DNA from: Streptomyces sp. NBC_01268
GTDB lineage: Bacteria > Actinomycetota > Actinomycetes > Streptomycetales > Streptomycetaceae
Assembly: GCF_036240795.1 (NCBI RefSeq)
Contig: NZ_CP108454.1
Location: forward strand, 3,906,001-3,970,000
Direction: 5' to 3'
DNA length: 64,000 nt
Below the pieces are notes generated by a model that saw nothing but the letters and a program-made list of their open reading frames with translations, was not told the DNA's origin and made no database searches. The position numbers and the translations under genes are program-made. Shown one piece after another: positions 39,126 to 46,630 of this stretch (positions are counted from its first letter, which is position 1; each line of letters opens with the position of its first letter).

Positions 39126-39479
39126 ATGACAGCAGACGACTCGTACGGCCGTCTCGACGACGACGACTACCCCGCCTACACGATGGGCCGGGCCGCCGAG
39201 ATGCTCGGCACCACACAGGGCTTCCTCCGCGCCATCGGCGAGGCCCGCCTGATCACCCCGCTGCGCTCGGAGGGCGGCCACCGCCGTTACTCCCGCTACC
39301 AGCTGCGCATCGCCGCACGCGCCCGCGAACTCGTCGACCAGGGCACACCGATCGAGGCCGCGTGCCGCATCATCGTCCTCGAGGACCAGCTCGAAGAGGC
39401 CCAGCGCATCAACGCCGAATACCGCCGCGCCGCCGCGTCCGACGCCGACACATCCGACGCGCCACCAGACTCGGCTTGA
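39126..39479 (+). CDS. MerR-like helix-turn-helix regulator
   Basis: 117 residues, AGAGAGG before the ATG. An acidic start is followed by the MerR-type winged helix: YTMGRAAEMLGTTQGFLRAIGEARLITPLRSEGGHRRYSRYQLRIAARARELVDQG (18-75), then a coiled-coil helix CRIIVLEDQLEEAQRINAEYRR. It has no effector domain, as in short BldC/MerR-like regulators that often act with RNA-helicase/cold-shock clusters in streptomycetes. The terminator-like hairpin 28 bases upstream of the start suggests attenuation. Confidence 0.85.
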   Translation: MTADDSYGRLDDDDYPAYTMGRAAEMLGTTQGFLRAIGEARLITPLRSEGGHRRYSRYQLRIAARARELVDQGTPIEAACRIIVLEDQLEEAQRINAEYRRAAASDADTSDAPPDSA

Positions 39480-39531
39480 GGTGAGCCCGCCCACCGTCGG
39501 CATCGGCCGAAGGGTGCGCCCCAGGAGCTCG

Positions 39532-39658
39532 GCGGAGGATCGCTCACGAGCAGACGCCCGCGCCTGGTCCGCCCCGTGTCGGCACGACGACCGGCCTGCG
39601 CGGATTCGGTTCCCGTCCTCCGCTCCCTCGCAAAGCCCCAGGTCAGCGACCTGGGGCT
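39532..39658 (+). repeat. tRNA-3'-end-like relic plus copy C of the tRNA-Gly hairpin
   Basis: GCGGAGGAT (39532-39540) can pair with GTCCTCCGC (39615-39623) like an acceptor stem spanning about 90 nt. TTCGGTTCCC (39605-39614) resembles a T-loop with a changed A58. The segment 39600-39625 matches the 3' end of tRNA-Gly at 21 of 26 positions. 39633-39658 is identical to its 26-base downstream hairpin core (29706-29731). No proper D or anticodon arm was found. It is best read as a decayed tRNA or an attachment-site relic. Confidence 0.6.
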
Positions 39659-39749
39659 GGTGTTTTCGTCCAGCCCCGTCTCCCCGCCCTCGCACTGAGG
39701 ACGTGAACGGCTGCAGCGCATGGAGGCGCGCGGGCGCATACTGGCGGCA

Positions 39750-39971
39750 ATGACAAAGCCAGGAGCACCCAAGCGCTTTCTGCCCACCAGTCCCTTCAAG
39801 GCCCCGGTCACGCGGCCTCCGACGCAGTTCGCCGTAGGCGACCAGGTCACCCACGACGTGCACGGCCTCGGCCGGGTCATCGGCATCGAGAACGGAATCG
39901 CGGCGTTCGTGGATTTCGGCTCGACGCGAGAGCGGATCCTGAGTCCCTACGCCAAGATGAGCAAGCTGTAG
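39750..39971 (+). CDS. Small CarD/KOW-like conserved protein
   Basis: 73 residues from an ATG with GGCGG upstream. After a basic leader (KPGAPKRFLPTSPFKAPVTRP) comes FAVGDQVTHDVHGLGRVIGIENGIAAFVDFGSTRERILSPYAKMSKL. This is a compact SH3-like barrel pattern similar to the N-terminal RNA-polymerase-interaction domain of CarD/CdnL. No DNA-binding C-terminal domain is present. It is the first gene past the tRNA-like relic and ends before the two-component locus. Confidence 0.72.
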   Translation: MTKPGAPKRFLPTSPFKAPVTRPPTQFAVGDQVTHDVHGLGRVIGIENGIAAFVDFGSTRERILSPYAKMSKL

Positions 39972-40019
39972 GGCCACCCGGGCCCGGTCACGGCACACGT
40001 CCCGTCGCGCATCCGGAAC

Positions 40020-40048
40020 GTATCGGGGAGCGCTCGGGACCGTATCGG
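40020..40048. promoter_or_regulatory. GTATCGG direct repeats before the response-regulator gene
   Basis: GTATCGG at 40020-40026 and 40042-40048, 22 bases apart, with a half-matching CGCTCGG in the middle at 11-base spacing. OmpR-family regulators bind such 11-base-phased direct repeats. The same pair in the other orientation stands before the ABC exporter at 42337-42365. Confidence 0.65.
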
Positions 40049-40269
40049 CGGCCAAGGGCCAAGGGCGGGTGACGCGGAGCCCTCTTATGCGCTTCCACCT
40101 GGGGTTTCTCGTGGAGGCCGGGGGCTCGGCGGCGCGTCTCGGAGGGGTTCGGAGCACGGAGGGCCGTCCGTTCTCTGCCGTATCGTTCCGGGCGTGGCGC
40201 GGCCGCGCCCACGTCCTGGACGTGCGCCGGGGCCGTCCGCCCGCCGCCGCCCGAACAGGAGCCGTCCTC

Positions 40270-41016
40270 TTGTCCCCGACCGACCCGCCCGGTTCGCCCG
40301 ACTCCCCCGCGTCCACCGCGCGCGTGCTCCTCGTCGAGGACGACGACCTGATGCGCCGGTCCTTCGCCGTCGCCCTGGAGCGCTACGGCTACGAGGTGCG
40401 GGTCGCCGAAGACGGACTCGCCGGGCTCGAAGCCTTCCGCGAGCACGACTTCGACCTGCTGATCCTCGACGTGATGCTGCCCGGTCTCGACGGGATCGGG
40501 CTGTGCCGCAGGGTCCGGGAGAACAGCCTGGTCCCGGTCCTGATGATGTCCGCCCGGGGTGACGGCCTCGACGTGGTCGCGGGACTGGAGGCGGGCGCCG
40601 ACGACTACGTCGTCAAGCCGGTGGAGACGTACGTCCTGGTGGCCCGGATCCGCTCACTGCTGCGGCGCGCCACGTACTCGCCCGGGCCCCGGAGCGCTCC
40701 GGGCCCCGGCGGGGACCGGCCGGCCGACGAGGACGTGCTGGAGTTCGGGGACCTGCGGATCGACACCGCCGGAATGGAGGTCTTCGTCGCCGGCCTCCCG
40801 GTCGCCCTCACCCCGACCGAACTGAAGCTCCTCCTGGAGTTCGCCGCCCGCCCCGGCGTCGTCCTGGAACGGCACGCCCTCCTGCGGGACGTCTGGGAGT
40901 ACGGCTGGGACGGCGACAGCCGCGTCGTCGACCTGTGCGTGCAGCGACTGCGGCGCAAACTGGGCCGGGACCGGATCGAGACGGTCCGGGGCTTCGGATA
41001 CAAGCTCCGGCGGTGA
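40270..41016 (+). CDS. OmpR-family response regulator
   Basis: 248 residues from a TTG at 40270 with AGGAG eight bases upstream; upstream codons are not conserved in type. The receiver domain (about 20-130) has acidic ARVLLVEDDDL, phospho-acceptor Asp67 in LLILDVMLPGLDG, MMSARGD and DDYVVKPVE. A Pro/Gly linker leads to a winged-helix DNA-binding domain (LEFGDLRIDTAGMEVFVAG … LTPTELKLLLEFAARPGVVLERHALL … VVDLCVQRLRRKLG). Its stop overlaps the kinase start (GTGA). GTATCGG repeats upstream are likely autoregulatory sites. Confidence 0.92.
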   Translation: MSPTDPPGSPDSPASTARVLLVEDDDLMRRSFAVALERYGYEVRVAEDGLAGLEAFREHDFDLLILDVMLPGLDGIGLCRRVRENSLVPVLMMSARGDGLDVVAGLEAGADDYVVKPVETYVLVARIRSLLRRATYSPGPRSAPGPGGDRPADEDVLEFGDLRIDTAGMEVFVAGLPVALTPTELKLLLEFAARPGVVLERHALLRDVWEYGWDGDSRVVDLCVQRLRRKLGRDRIETVRGFGYKLRR

Positions 41017-42275
41017 CCGTGCCCCCCGCCCGCCCGCCCCGGCGCCGCCGCACCTCGCTGCGCTGGAAGATCGCCGCGCTCGCCGCCGCCACCGCCCTGC
41101 TCGTGGTGGCGGCGGTCGGCGTCCTCGTCCACCTGTGGACCGCGCACGACATCCGCGGGCGCGGCGAGGCACGGGCGTTCAACGCCGTGTACGCGGCCAT
41201 GGACGTCTACCGGCGGACCGGGGTCCTCACCGACGGCGCCAGGCTCGACCCCGACGACCTGCCCGCCGAACTGCGGGACCCGGCCGACACCGCCCGGCAC
41301 ACGGCCTACGACGCCCATGTCGAGGGGAACGTCGGGCCGAGCGCCTGGGCCGTCCAGCGGACCGGTGGACCGGGCAGCCCCGTCCTCGCCGTCCAGATCA
41401 ATCTCGGTCCGGACCACGCCAACCTCTCCCGCCTCGACGCGGCCATGGCCGCCGCCTCGCTCGTCGCGCTCGCGGCGGCCACCCCCCTCGCCGTCTACGG
41501 CGCCGGGCTGCTCGCCCGCCGGCTGGGCCACGTCGCCGAGACGGCGGCCCGGATCTCCGCCGGGGACCTCGACGCCCGCTCGGGCCCCACCAAGGGCGAC
41601 GACGAGGTCGCGGACATCGCCGCCACCGTCGACCGGATGGCCGACACCCTCGCGCGGCGGCTCCGCACCGAACGCCGCTTCACCGCCGACGTGGCCCACG
41701 AACTGCGCACTCCCGTCGGCGGGTTGCTGGCCGCCGCCGACCTCCTGCCCGCCGGCGAGACCGAGGACCTGCTGCGGGCCCGGATCCGCGACCTGCGCGC
41801 CCTCGTCGAAGACCTCCTGGAGGTCTCCCGGCTGGACGCGGGTGCCGAACAGCCGGTCCGCGCCCGGGTCCCGCTCGCCGCCGTGGTGACCGAGGCCGTC
41901 TCCCGCACGGGGGTCGAGGCGGAGGTCGCCGACACGGGCGCCGACGGCACCGCGCGGACCGTGGAGACCGACCCCCGGCGCCTGGAGCGGATCATCGGCA
42001 ACCTCGTCGTCAACGCCCACCGGCACGGCGACGCCCCCGTCCAGGTCACCGTCGACGGGCGGACGGTCGTCGTCCGCGACCACGGCCCCGGGTTCCCCGC
42101 CGACCTGCTGGCCCACGGCCCGCGCCGCTTCCACACGGGCGCCCGGGAGCGCGGCACGGGCCACGGCCTCGGGCTCACCATCGCCCTCGGCCAGGCCCAC
42201 GTCCTCGGCGCCGAACTCCGGCTGTCCAACGCCCCGGACGGCGGCGCCGTCGCCACCCTGCGGCTGCCGGGCTGA
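41013..42275 (+). CDS. Sensor histidine kinase
   Basis: 420 residues from a GTG overlapping the regulator stop. Basic N-terminus, membrane helix 1 (IAALAAATALLVVAAVGVLVHL), a sensor loop of about 100 residues, helix 2 (AAASLVALAAATPLAVYGAGLL), a HAMP segment, and a HisKA domain with phospho-accepting His229 in FTADVAHELRTPVGG. The ATPase domain has IIGNLVVNAHRHGD (N box), VVVRDHGPGF (G1) and GTGHGLGLTIALGQ (G2). The sensor loop is not of a recognised type. The pair most likely controls the ABC exporter encoded next. Confidence 0.93.
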   Translation: MTVPPARPPRRRRTSLRWKIAALAAATALLVVAAVGVLVHLWTAHDIRGRGEARAFNAVYAAMDVYRRTGVLTDGARLDPDDLPAELRDPADTARHTAYDAHVEGNVGPSAWAVQRTGGPGSPVLAVQINLGPDHANLSRLDAAMAAASLVALAAATPLAVYGAGLLARRLGHVAETAARISAGDLDARSGPTKGDDEVADIAATVDRMADTLARRLRTERRFTADVAHELRTPVGGLLAAADLLPAGETEDLLRARIRDLRALVEDLLEVSRLDAGAEQPVRARVPLAAVVTEAVSRTGVEAEVADTGADGTARTVETDPRRLERIIGNLVVNAHRHGDAPVQVTVDGRTVVVRDHGPGFPADLLAHGPRRFHTGARERGTGHGLGLTIALGQAHVLGAELRLSNAPDGGAVATLRLPG

Positions 42276-42416
42276 GGAAGCGGCAGCGCCGTCGCCCGAC
42301 CGGCACGCGCCCGACCGGTACACGCCCGAGCCGGCGCCGATACACGGACGCCCAGGCTCCGATACGTTCCCCCGACACCCTTCTCGTGCGTCTGACCGTA
42401 CGAGAAGAGGAGCACC
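42276..42416 (+). promoter_or_regulatory. Promoter region of the ABC exporter unit
   Basis: About 140 bases. Three near-copies of a 15-base unit (CGCCCGACCGGCACG type, 42294-42335) precede a CCGATAC pair (42337-42343 and 42359-42365, the inverse of GTATCGG). TTCTCGT (42381-42387) and ACGAGAA (42400-42406) form an inverted repeat just before the ribosome site GAGGAG. Expression thus looks regulated apart from the kinase gene. Confidence 0.6.
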
Positions 42417-43190
42417 ATGTCCGCCGACCTCCTGTCGCCGCCCCCGACGACCGGCATCGCGGCCGCCACCACCGACCTGTCGAAGGTCTACGGCGAGGGC
42501 GACACCCGGGTCGTCGCCCTGGACCGGGTCGACATCGCCTTCCGGGAAGGCGAGTTCACCGCGATCATGGGGCCGTCCGGCTGCGGCAAGTCGACCCTGA
42601 TGCACTGCGCCGCCGGGCTCGACTCGCCGACCTCCGGCTCCGTGCGCGTCGGCACCACCGAACTCGGCGGCCTCGGCGACCGGCGGCTCACACAGCTGCG
42701 CAGGGACCGGATCGGGTTCATCTTCCAGGCGTTCAACCTGCTGCCCACGCTCACCGCGCTGGAGAACATCACCCTGCCGCTGGACATCGCCGGGCGCCGC
42801 CCCGACCGGGAGTGGCTGGACCGCGTCGTCTCCATGGTCGGCCTCGCCGGGCGCCTGGACCACCGGCCCGCCCAGCTCTCCGGCGGCCAGCAGCAGCGCG
42901 TCGCCGTCGCCCGCGCCCTGGCCTCCCGCCCGGCGATCGTCTTCGGCGACGAGCCCACCGGCAACCTCGACTCGCGCGCGGGCGCCGAAGTCCTCGGCTT
43001 CCTGCGGGACTCGGTGCGCGAACTGGGCCAGACCGTCGTCATGGTCACCCACGACCCCGTCGCCGCCGGGTACGCCGACCGCGTGGTGTTCCTGTCGGAC
43101 GGACGGCTCGTCGAGGAGATGGCCCGCCCCACCCCGGACCGTGTCCTGGACCTGATGAAGAGCCTGGGCGCGCGGTCCCGGAACGGCTGA
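42417..43190 (+). CDS. ABC transporter ATP-binding protein (MacB/LolD type)
   Basis: 257 residues. Walker A GPSGCGKSTLMHC (about residue 47), Q-loop FIFQAFNLLPTLTALEN, signature LSGGQQQRVAVARAL, Walker B IVFGDEPTGNLD, and H-loop VMVTHDPVAAGYADRVVFL. FQAFNLLPTLTA and the size are typical of ATPases that pair with FtsX-like permeases. It powers the permease encoded 100 bases downstream. Confidence 0.95.
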   Translation: MSADLLSPPPTTGIAAATTDLSKVYGEGDTRVVALDRVDIAFREGEFTAIMGPSGCGKSTLMHCAAGLDSPTSGSVRVGTTELGGLGDRRLTQLRRDRIGFIFQAFNLLPTLTALENITLPLDIAGRRPDREWLDRVVSMVGLAGRLDHRPAQLSGGQQQRVAVARALASRPAIVFGDEPTGNLDSRAGAEVLGFLRDSVRELGQTVVMVTHDPVAAGYADRVVFLSDGRLVEEMARPTPDRVLDLMKSLGARSRNG

Positions 43191-43289
43191 GCCGCCCGGG
43201 CCCCGGCCGCCCACCCCGTAACGCCCCGCCCCGGGAGGCCCTGGACCTCCCCGGCGCCCCGGAACTCTCAGAAGGCCCTGGAAGCCCCC

Positions 43290-45851
43290 ATGTCGAGAAC
43301 AACCCTGCGCAACCTCCTGGCCCACAAGGCCCGGCTGGCCATGACCGTCCTGGCCGTCTGTCTGGGGGTCGCGTTCGTCAGCGGCACCCTCGTCTTCGCG
43401 GACACCACCGCCGCCGCCCAGCGCGCCGCCTCGTCGAAGAGCTTCGCCGGGACCGCCGTCACCGTCACCGAGAAGGCGCCCGGGCCCGGTGCCCAGGACG
43501 GGCCGCCGGTGAGCCCGCTCGACGACGCGCTCGCCGCGAAGCTGTCCCGGGTGCCCGGCGTCGCCGCCGTACGCCCCTCGGTCGACGGCCTGGCGACCCT
43601 GAACGCGGCGGACGGCACTCCGCTGCGCGCCGGGCGCGCCTGGTCGAACCTGGCCGCCGCGTACGTCCCCGGCGCGGACGGCGAGGACAGCCGCCACCCG
43701 CTGACCGAAGGCCGCGCCCCCGCCCGCGCGGGCGAGATCGCCGTCGACGGCCGCACCGCAACGGCCGGCGGACTCCGCGTCGGCGACACGGTCACCCTGG
43801 CCACGGACGGCCCGGTCATGACCGCACGGCTGGTCGGCCTCGTCACCACCGACGACACCCGGGTCACGGCCGGCGGCACCCTCGTCCTGTTCGACGAGGC
43901 CACCGCGCAGAAGCTGTTCTCGACCCCGGGCCACTACACCGGCATCGACCTGTCCGCCGCGCCCGGCACCGACGCGTACGAACTCGCCGAACGGGTCACG
44001 GCCGTCCTCCCCGCCGACCGCGCCGAGGCCACCACGGGCCAGGCCCAGGCGGCCCAGCAGGCCGTCCTGGTCAACACGCTGACCCGCGGCTACCAGAAGA
44101 TCCCGATGGTCTTCGCCGGGGTCTCGCTCGTCATCGGCTCCTTCCTCATCGTCAACACCTTCACCATGGCCGTGGCCCGGCGGGCCCGGGAGACCGCCCT
44201 GCTCCGGGCGATCGGCGCCTCCCGCCGCCAGGTGTCCCGCGCCGTCCTCCTGGAGGCGGTCGTGGTCGGTCTCGCCGCCTCGGCGGCCGGGTTCCTGCTC
44301 GGTCTCGGGATCGCGGCGGCCCTGCCCCACGTCCTCGGCGCCGACGGGAACGCGCTGCCCACCGGCCCCCTGGAGATCGGCCCGCGCTCGGTCGCGGCGG
44401 CGCTCGGCGTGGGGGTCGGCGTCACCGTCCTCGCCGCCTGGCTGCCCGCCCGCCGGGCGGCCGCGACCGCGCCCGTCGAGGCGATGCGCACGGCCGAACA
44501 GCCGCCCGCGGTCCAGCGGTTCCGGCTGCGCGGCGCCGTCGGTCTCGGCCTCCTCGTGCTGAGCGTCACCTGGCTGGTCTCGCTCAGCGGCGCGCGGGAC
44601 GCCTCCGAGGAGAACCTGCGGGACGCGATGACCGGCTGCGGTCTGCTCGTCGCCGCCCTGATCGCGCTCGCGCCGCCGCTCGCGTCGCCGGTGATCCGGC
44701 TGACCGGACGGCTGACCGGCCGCCTCGGCGTCCCCGGCCGCCTCGCCCGCGAGAACGCCCTGCGCGACCCGCGCCGCACCGCCGCCACCGCCGCCACCCT
44801 GCTCCTCAGCACCGGCCTCGTCACCGGGCTCGCCGTCATCGGGCACTCCACCGGTCAGGCCCTCGACCGCCAGGCGGCGGCCGGTCTCGGCGCGGACTAC
44901 GTCGTCGGCACCCGCTCCACCATGACGGGCATCGACCCCGGTGCCGTACGACGGCTGGCCGGCACCGACGGAGTGCGTACCGCCGCCGCGATCACGGACT
45001 CCACCCTGTTCACGGGCGGGGGCGTACGGGAGATCTCCGGCGTCGACCCCGCCACCGTCCGCGACACCATGAAGCTCGACTTCGTCTCCGGCTCCGTCGC
45101 GGAACTGGCGCCCGGCCGGATCGCCCTGTCCAGCAGCCTCGCCCGGGAGCGCGGGGTGACGACCGGCGGAGTGCTCGACGTGCGCCTCGGACGGGCGGGC
45201 GAGTCCACCCGGTACGAGATCGTGGGCGTCTACAAGGACAACCCGGTCGCCCGCGACGCGCTCGGTTTCCGCGCCGAGGTCGCGGAGCACAGCTTCCTGC
45301 CCGGCTCGGTCCAGCGCGTCCTGCTGCGCACCGACGGCACGGGCAGCAGGGCGCTGGAGACCCGGCTGCGGACCGCCGTCGGCAACAACCCGCTGCTGAA
45401 GGTGCAGGACCGGGACCAGCTCGTCCGGGAGTCCGCGGGCACCATGGGCGACCTGCTGGACGTGATGTACGGGATGCTCGGCATCGGCGTCGTCATCAGC
45501 GGGATCGGCATCGTCAACACCCTCGCCATGTCGGTCGCCGAACGCACCCGGGAGATCGGCGCGCTGCGGGCACTCGGCATGGACCGCGCGGGCGTCCGCC
45601 GCATGATCCGCCTGGAGGCGCTGACGGTGGCGGGCTTCGGCACCCTCCTCGGCCTGGCGGGCGGCCTGTTCGGCGCGTGGGCGGTGGGCTCCCTCGCCAA
45701 CGGCGCGATCGAGGAGTACACCCTCGTCCCGCCCTGGGGAACCCTCGTCCTCGTCTGCCTCCTCTCCCTCGCCGTCGGCACCCTCGCCGCCGCCGTCCCG
45801 GCCCGCCGGGCAGCGGCGCTGAGTCCACTGGAGGCGGTCGCGGACGTCTGA
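43290..45851 (+). CDS. FtsX-like ABC permease (MacB family)
   Basis: 853 residues. Helix at the N-terminus (LAMTVLAVCLGVAFVSGTLVF), a large extracytoplasmic domain (about 45-255), a first FtsX core (QKIPMVFAGVSLVIGSFLIVN … about 265-395), a central helix pair, a second periplasmic-like domain, and a second FtsX core (VMYGMLGIGVVISGIGIVN … about 725-850). Two-core permeases of this kind use mechanical transmission to export peptides, lipids or antibiotics or to drive envelope processes. With the ATPase and the two-component pair it forms a typical stress-sensing and detoxification module; the substrate is unknown. Confidence 0.93.
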   Translation: MSRTTLRNLLAHKARLAMTVLAVCLGVAFVSGTLVFADTTAAAQRAASSKSFAGTAVTVTEKAPGPGAQDGPPVSPLDDALAAKLSRVPGVAAVRPSVDGLATLNAADGTPLRAGRAWSNLAAAYVPGADGEDSRHPLTEGRAPARAGEIAVDGRTATAGGLRVGDTVTLATDGPVMTARLVGLVTTDDTRVTAGGTLVLFDEATAQKLFSTPGHYTGIDLSAAPGTDAYELAERVTAVLPADRAEATTGQAQAAQQAVLVNTLTRGYQKIPMVFAGVSLVIGSFLIVNTFTMAVARRARETALLRAIGASRRQVSRAVLLEAVVVGLAASAAGFLLGLGIAAALPHVLGADGNALPTGPLEIGPRSVAAALGVGVGVTVLAAWLPARRAAATAPVEAMRTAEQPPAVQRFRLRGAVGLGLLVLSVTWLVSLSGARDASEENLRDAMTGCGLLVAALIALAPPLASPVIRLTGRLTGRLGVPGRLARENALRDPRRTAATAATLLLSTGLVTGLAVIGHSTGQALDRQAAAGLGADYVVGTRSTMTGIDPGAVRRLAGTDGVRTAAAITDSTLFTGGGVREISGVDPATVRDTMKLDFVSGSVAELAPGRIALSSSLARERGVTTGGVLDVRLGRAGESTRYEIVGVYKDNPVARDALGFRAEVAEHSFLPGSVQRVLLRTDGTGSRALETRLRTAVGNNPLLKVQDRDQLVRESAGTMGDLLDVMYGMLGIGVVISGIGIVNTLAMSVAERTREIGALRALGMDRAGVRRMIRLEALTVAGFGTLLGLAGGLFGAWAVGSLANGAIEEYTLVPPWGTLVLVCLLSLAVGTLAAAVPARRAAALSPLEAVADV

Positions 45852-46018
45852 CGGGACCGACGGCGGTCCTCCCGGCGATCCGCAGGGCCGCCCCGGCGAG
45901 CAACAGGGCTCAGGCCGGCGGGAAGACGACCGCGCCGAACGCCGCTCGGGAGGGCCGGGGACCTCGGACGGAGGGCGACGGCAGGCCGGGAGGTCAGGTG
46001 GGACGTCAGGTGGGGACG

Positions 46019-46630
46019 TCAGGTGAAGAGGAAGGCCGTTGCGGTGCTCGCGCCCAGGGTCGCGCCCGCGACCGTCTGGGCGACCGTGTGGTAGGTCAGG
46101 GCCACGCGGGACCAGCAGACGCCGATCGTGAGCGTGTAGGCGAGCAGCCACCACGGCGAGTGGACCGCGGCCAGCAGGGCCACCACCGCCGAGGCCACGG
46201 CGGAGTCCACCGAGATCTTCCACACGGTGTTGACCGCGAGGAGGCCGATCGTCATCACCCACAGGGCGAGCATCGCGACCAGGATGGGCGTCGGCGCCCC
46301 GCCGAGGAGCATGAGCACCGAACCGGTGCCGAGGGAGCCGAGGATGACGAAGAAGATCGGCGCCCGCTGGGTGCGGTCGACGACGTGGCGGTCGCCCCAG
46401 GTGCCGCGCTTGCGCTCCCACTCGATGTAGCCGGCCGGGACCAGTCCCGCGCACAGGGCCCCGAGGAGGCCCCACAGCAGGCCGGTCCAGTGGCCGGCCG
46501 CGGCGAAGCCGATGCCGAGCATGCCCGCGAGGAGGACGTTGCGGGGCTGCAGGACGTCGGTGACGACGCGGGCCGTGGTGGTCAGGGACGTAGCGGCGGG
46601 GCCGGCCCCGGTGTCCTCGGTGCGGGTCAC
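46019..46630 (-). CDS. Polytopic membrane protein, PAP2-phosphatase-like
   Basis: 203 residues from a GTG with GGAGG seven bases upstream, overlapping the stop of the preceding gene (GTGA). About six membrane helices (NVLLAGMLGIGFAAAGHWTGLLWGLLGAL … SVDSAVASAVVALLAAVHSPWWLLAYTL … YHTVAQTVAGATLGASTATAFLF). The order VDSAVASAVVA … VALTYHTVAQTVAGATLGA is reminiscent of PAP2 membrane phosphatases, but the catalytic SGH and R-x6-H motifs are incomplete, so enzymatic activity is doubtful. Translationally coupled to the MAB_1171c-type gene. Confidence 0.75.
   Translation of the reverse strand: MTRTEDTGAGPAATSLTTTARVVTDVLQPRNVLLAGMLGIGFAAAGHWTGLLWGLLGALCAGLVPAGYIEWERKRGTWGDRHVVDRTQRAPIFFVILGSLGTGSVLMLLGGAPTPILVAMLALWVMTIGLLAVNTVWKISVDSAVASAVVALLAAVHSPWWLLAYTLTIGVCWSRVALTYHTVAQTVAGATLGASTATAFLFT

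Noticed and set aside
29627..39660. Active mobile element with integrase
   Set aside because: No integrase, excisionase, replication or transfer gene was found; only degenerate attachment-like repeats remain.
42294..42335. Three 15-bp near repeats upstream of the ABC exporter as a separate finding
   Set aside because: They are short, imperfect and of simple CCCGACCGG composition; the GTATCGG pair next to them is the more convincing regulatory signal.
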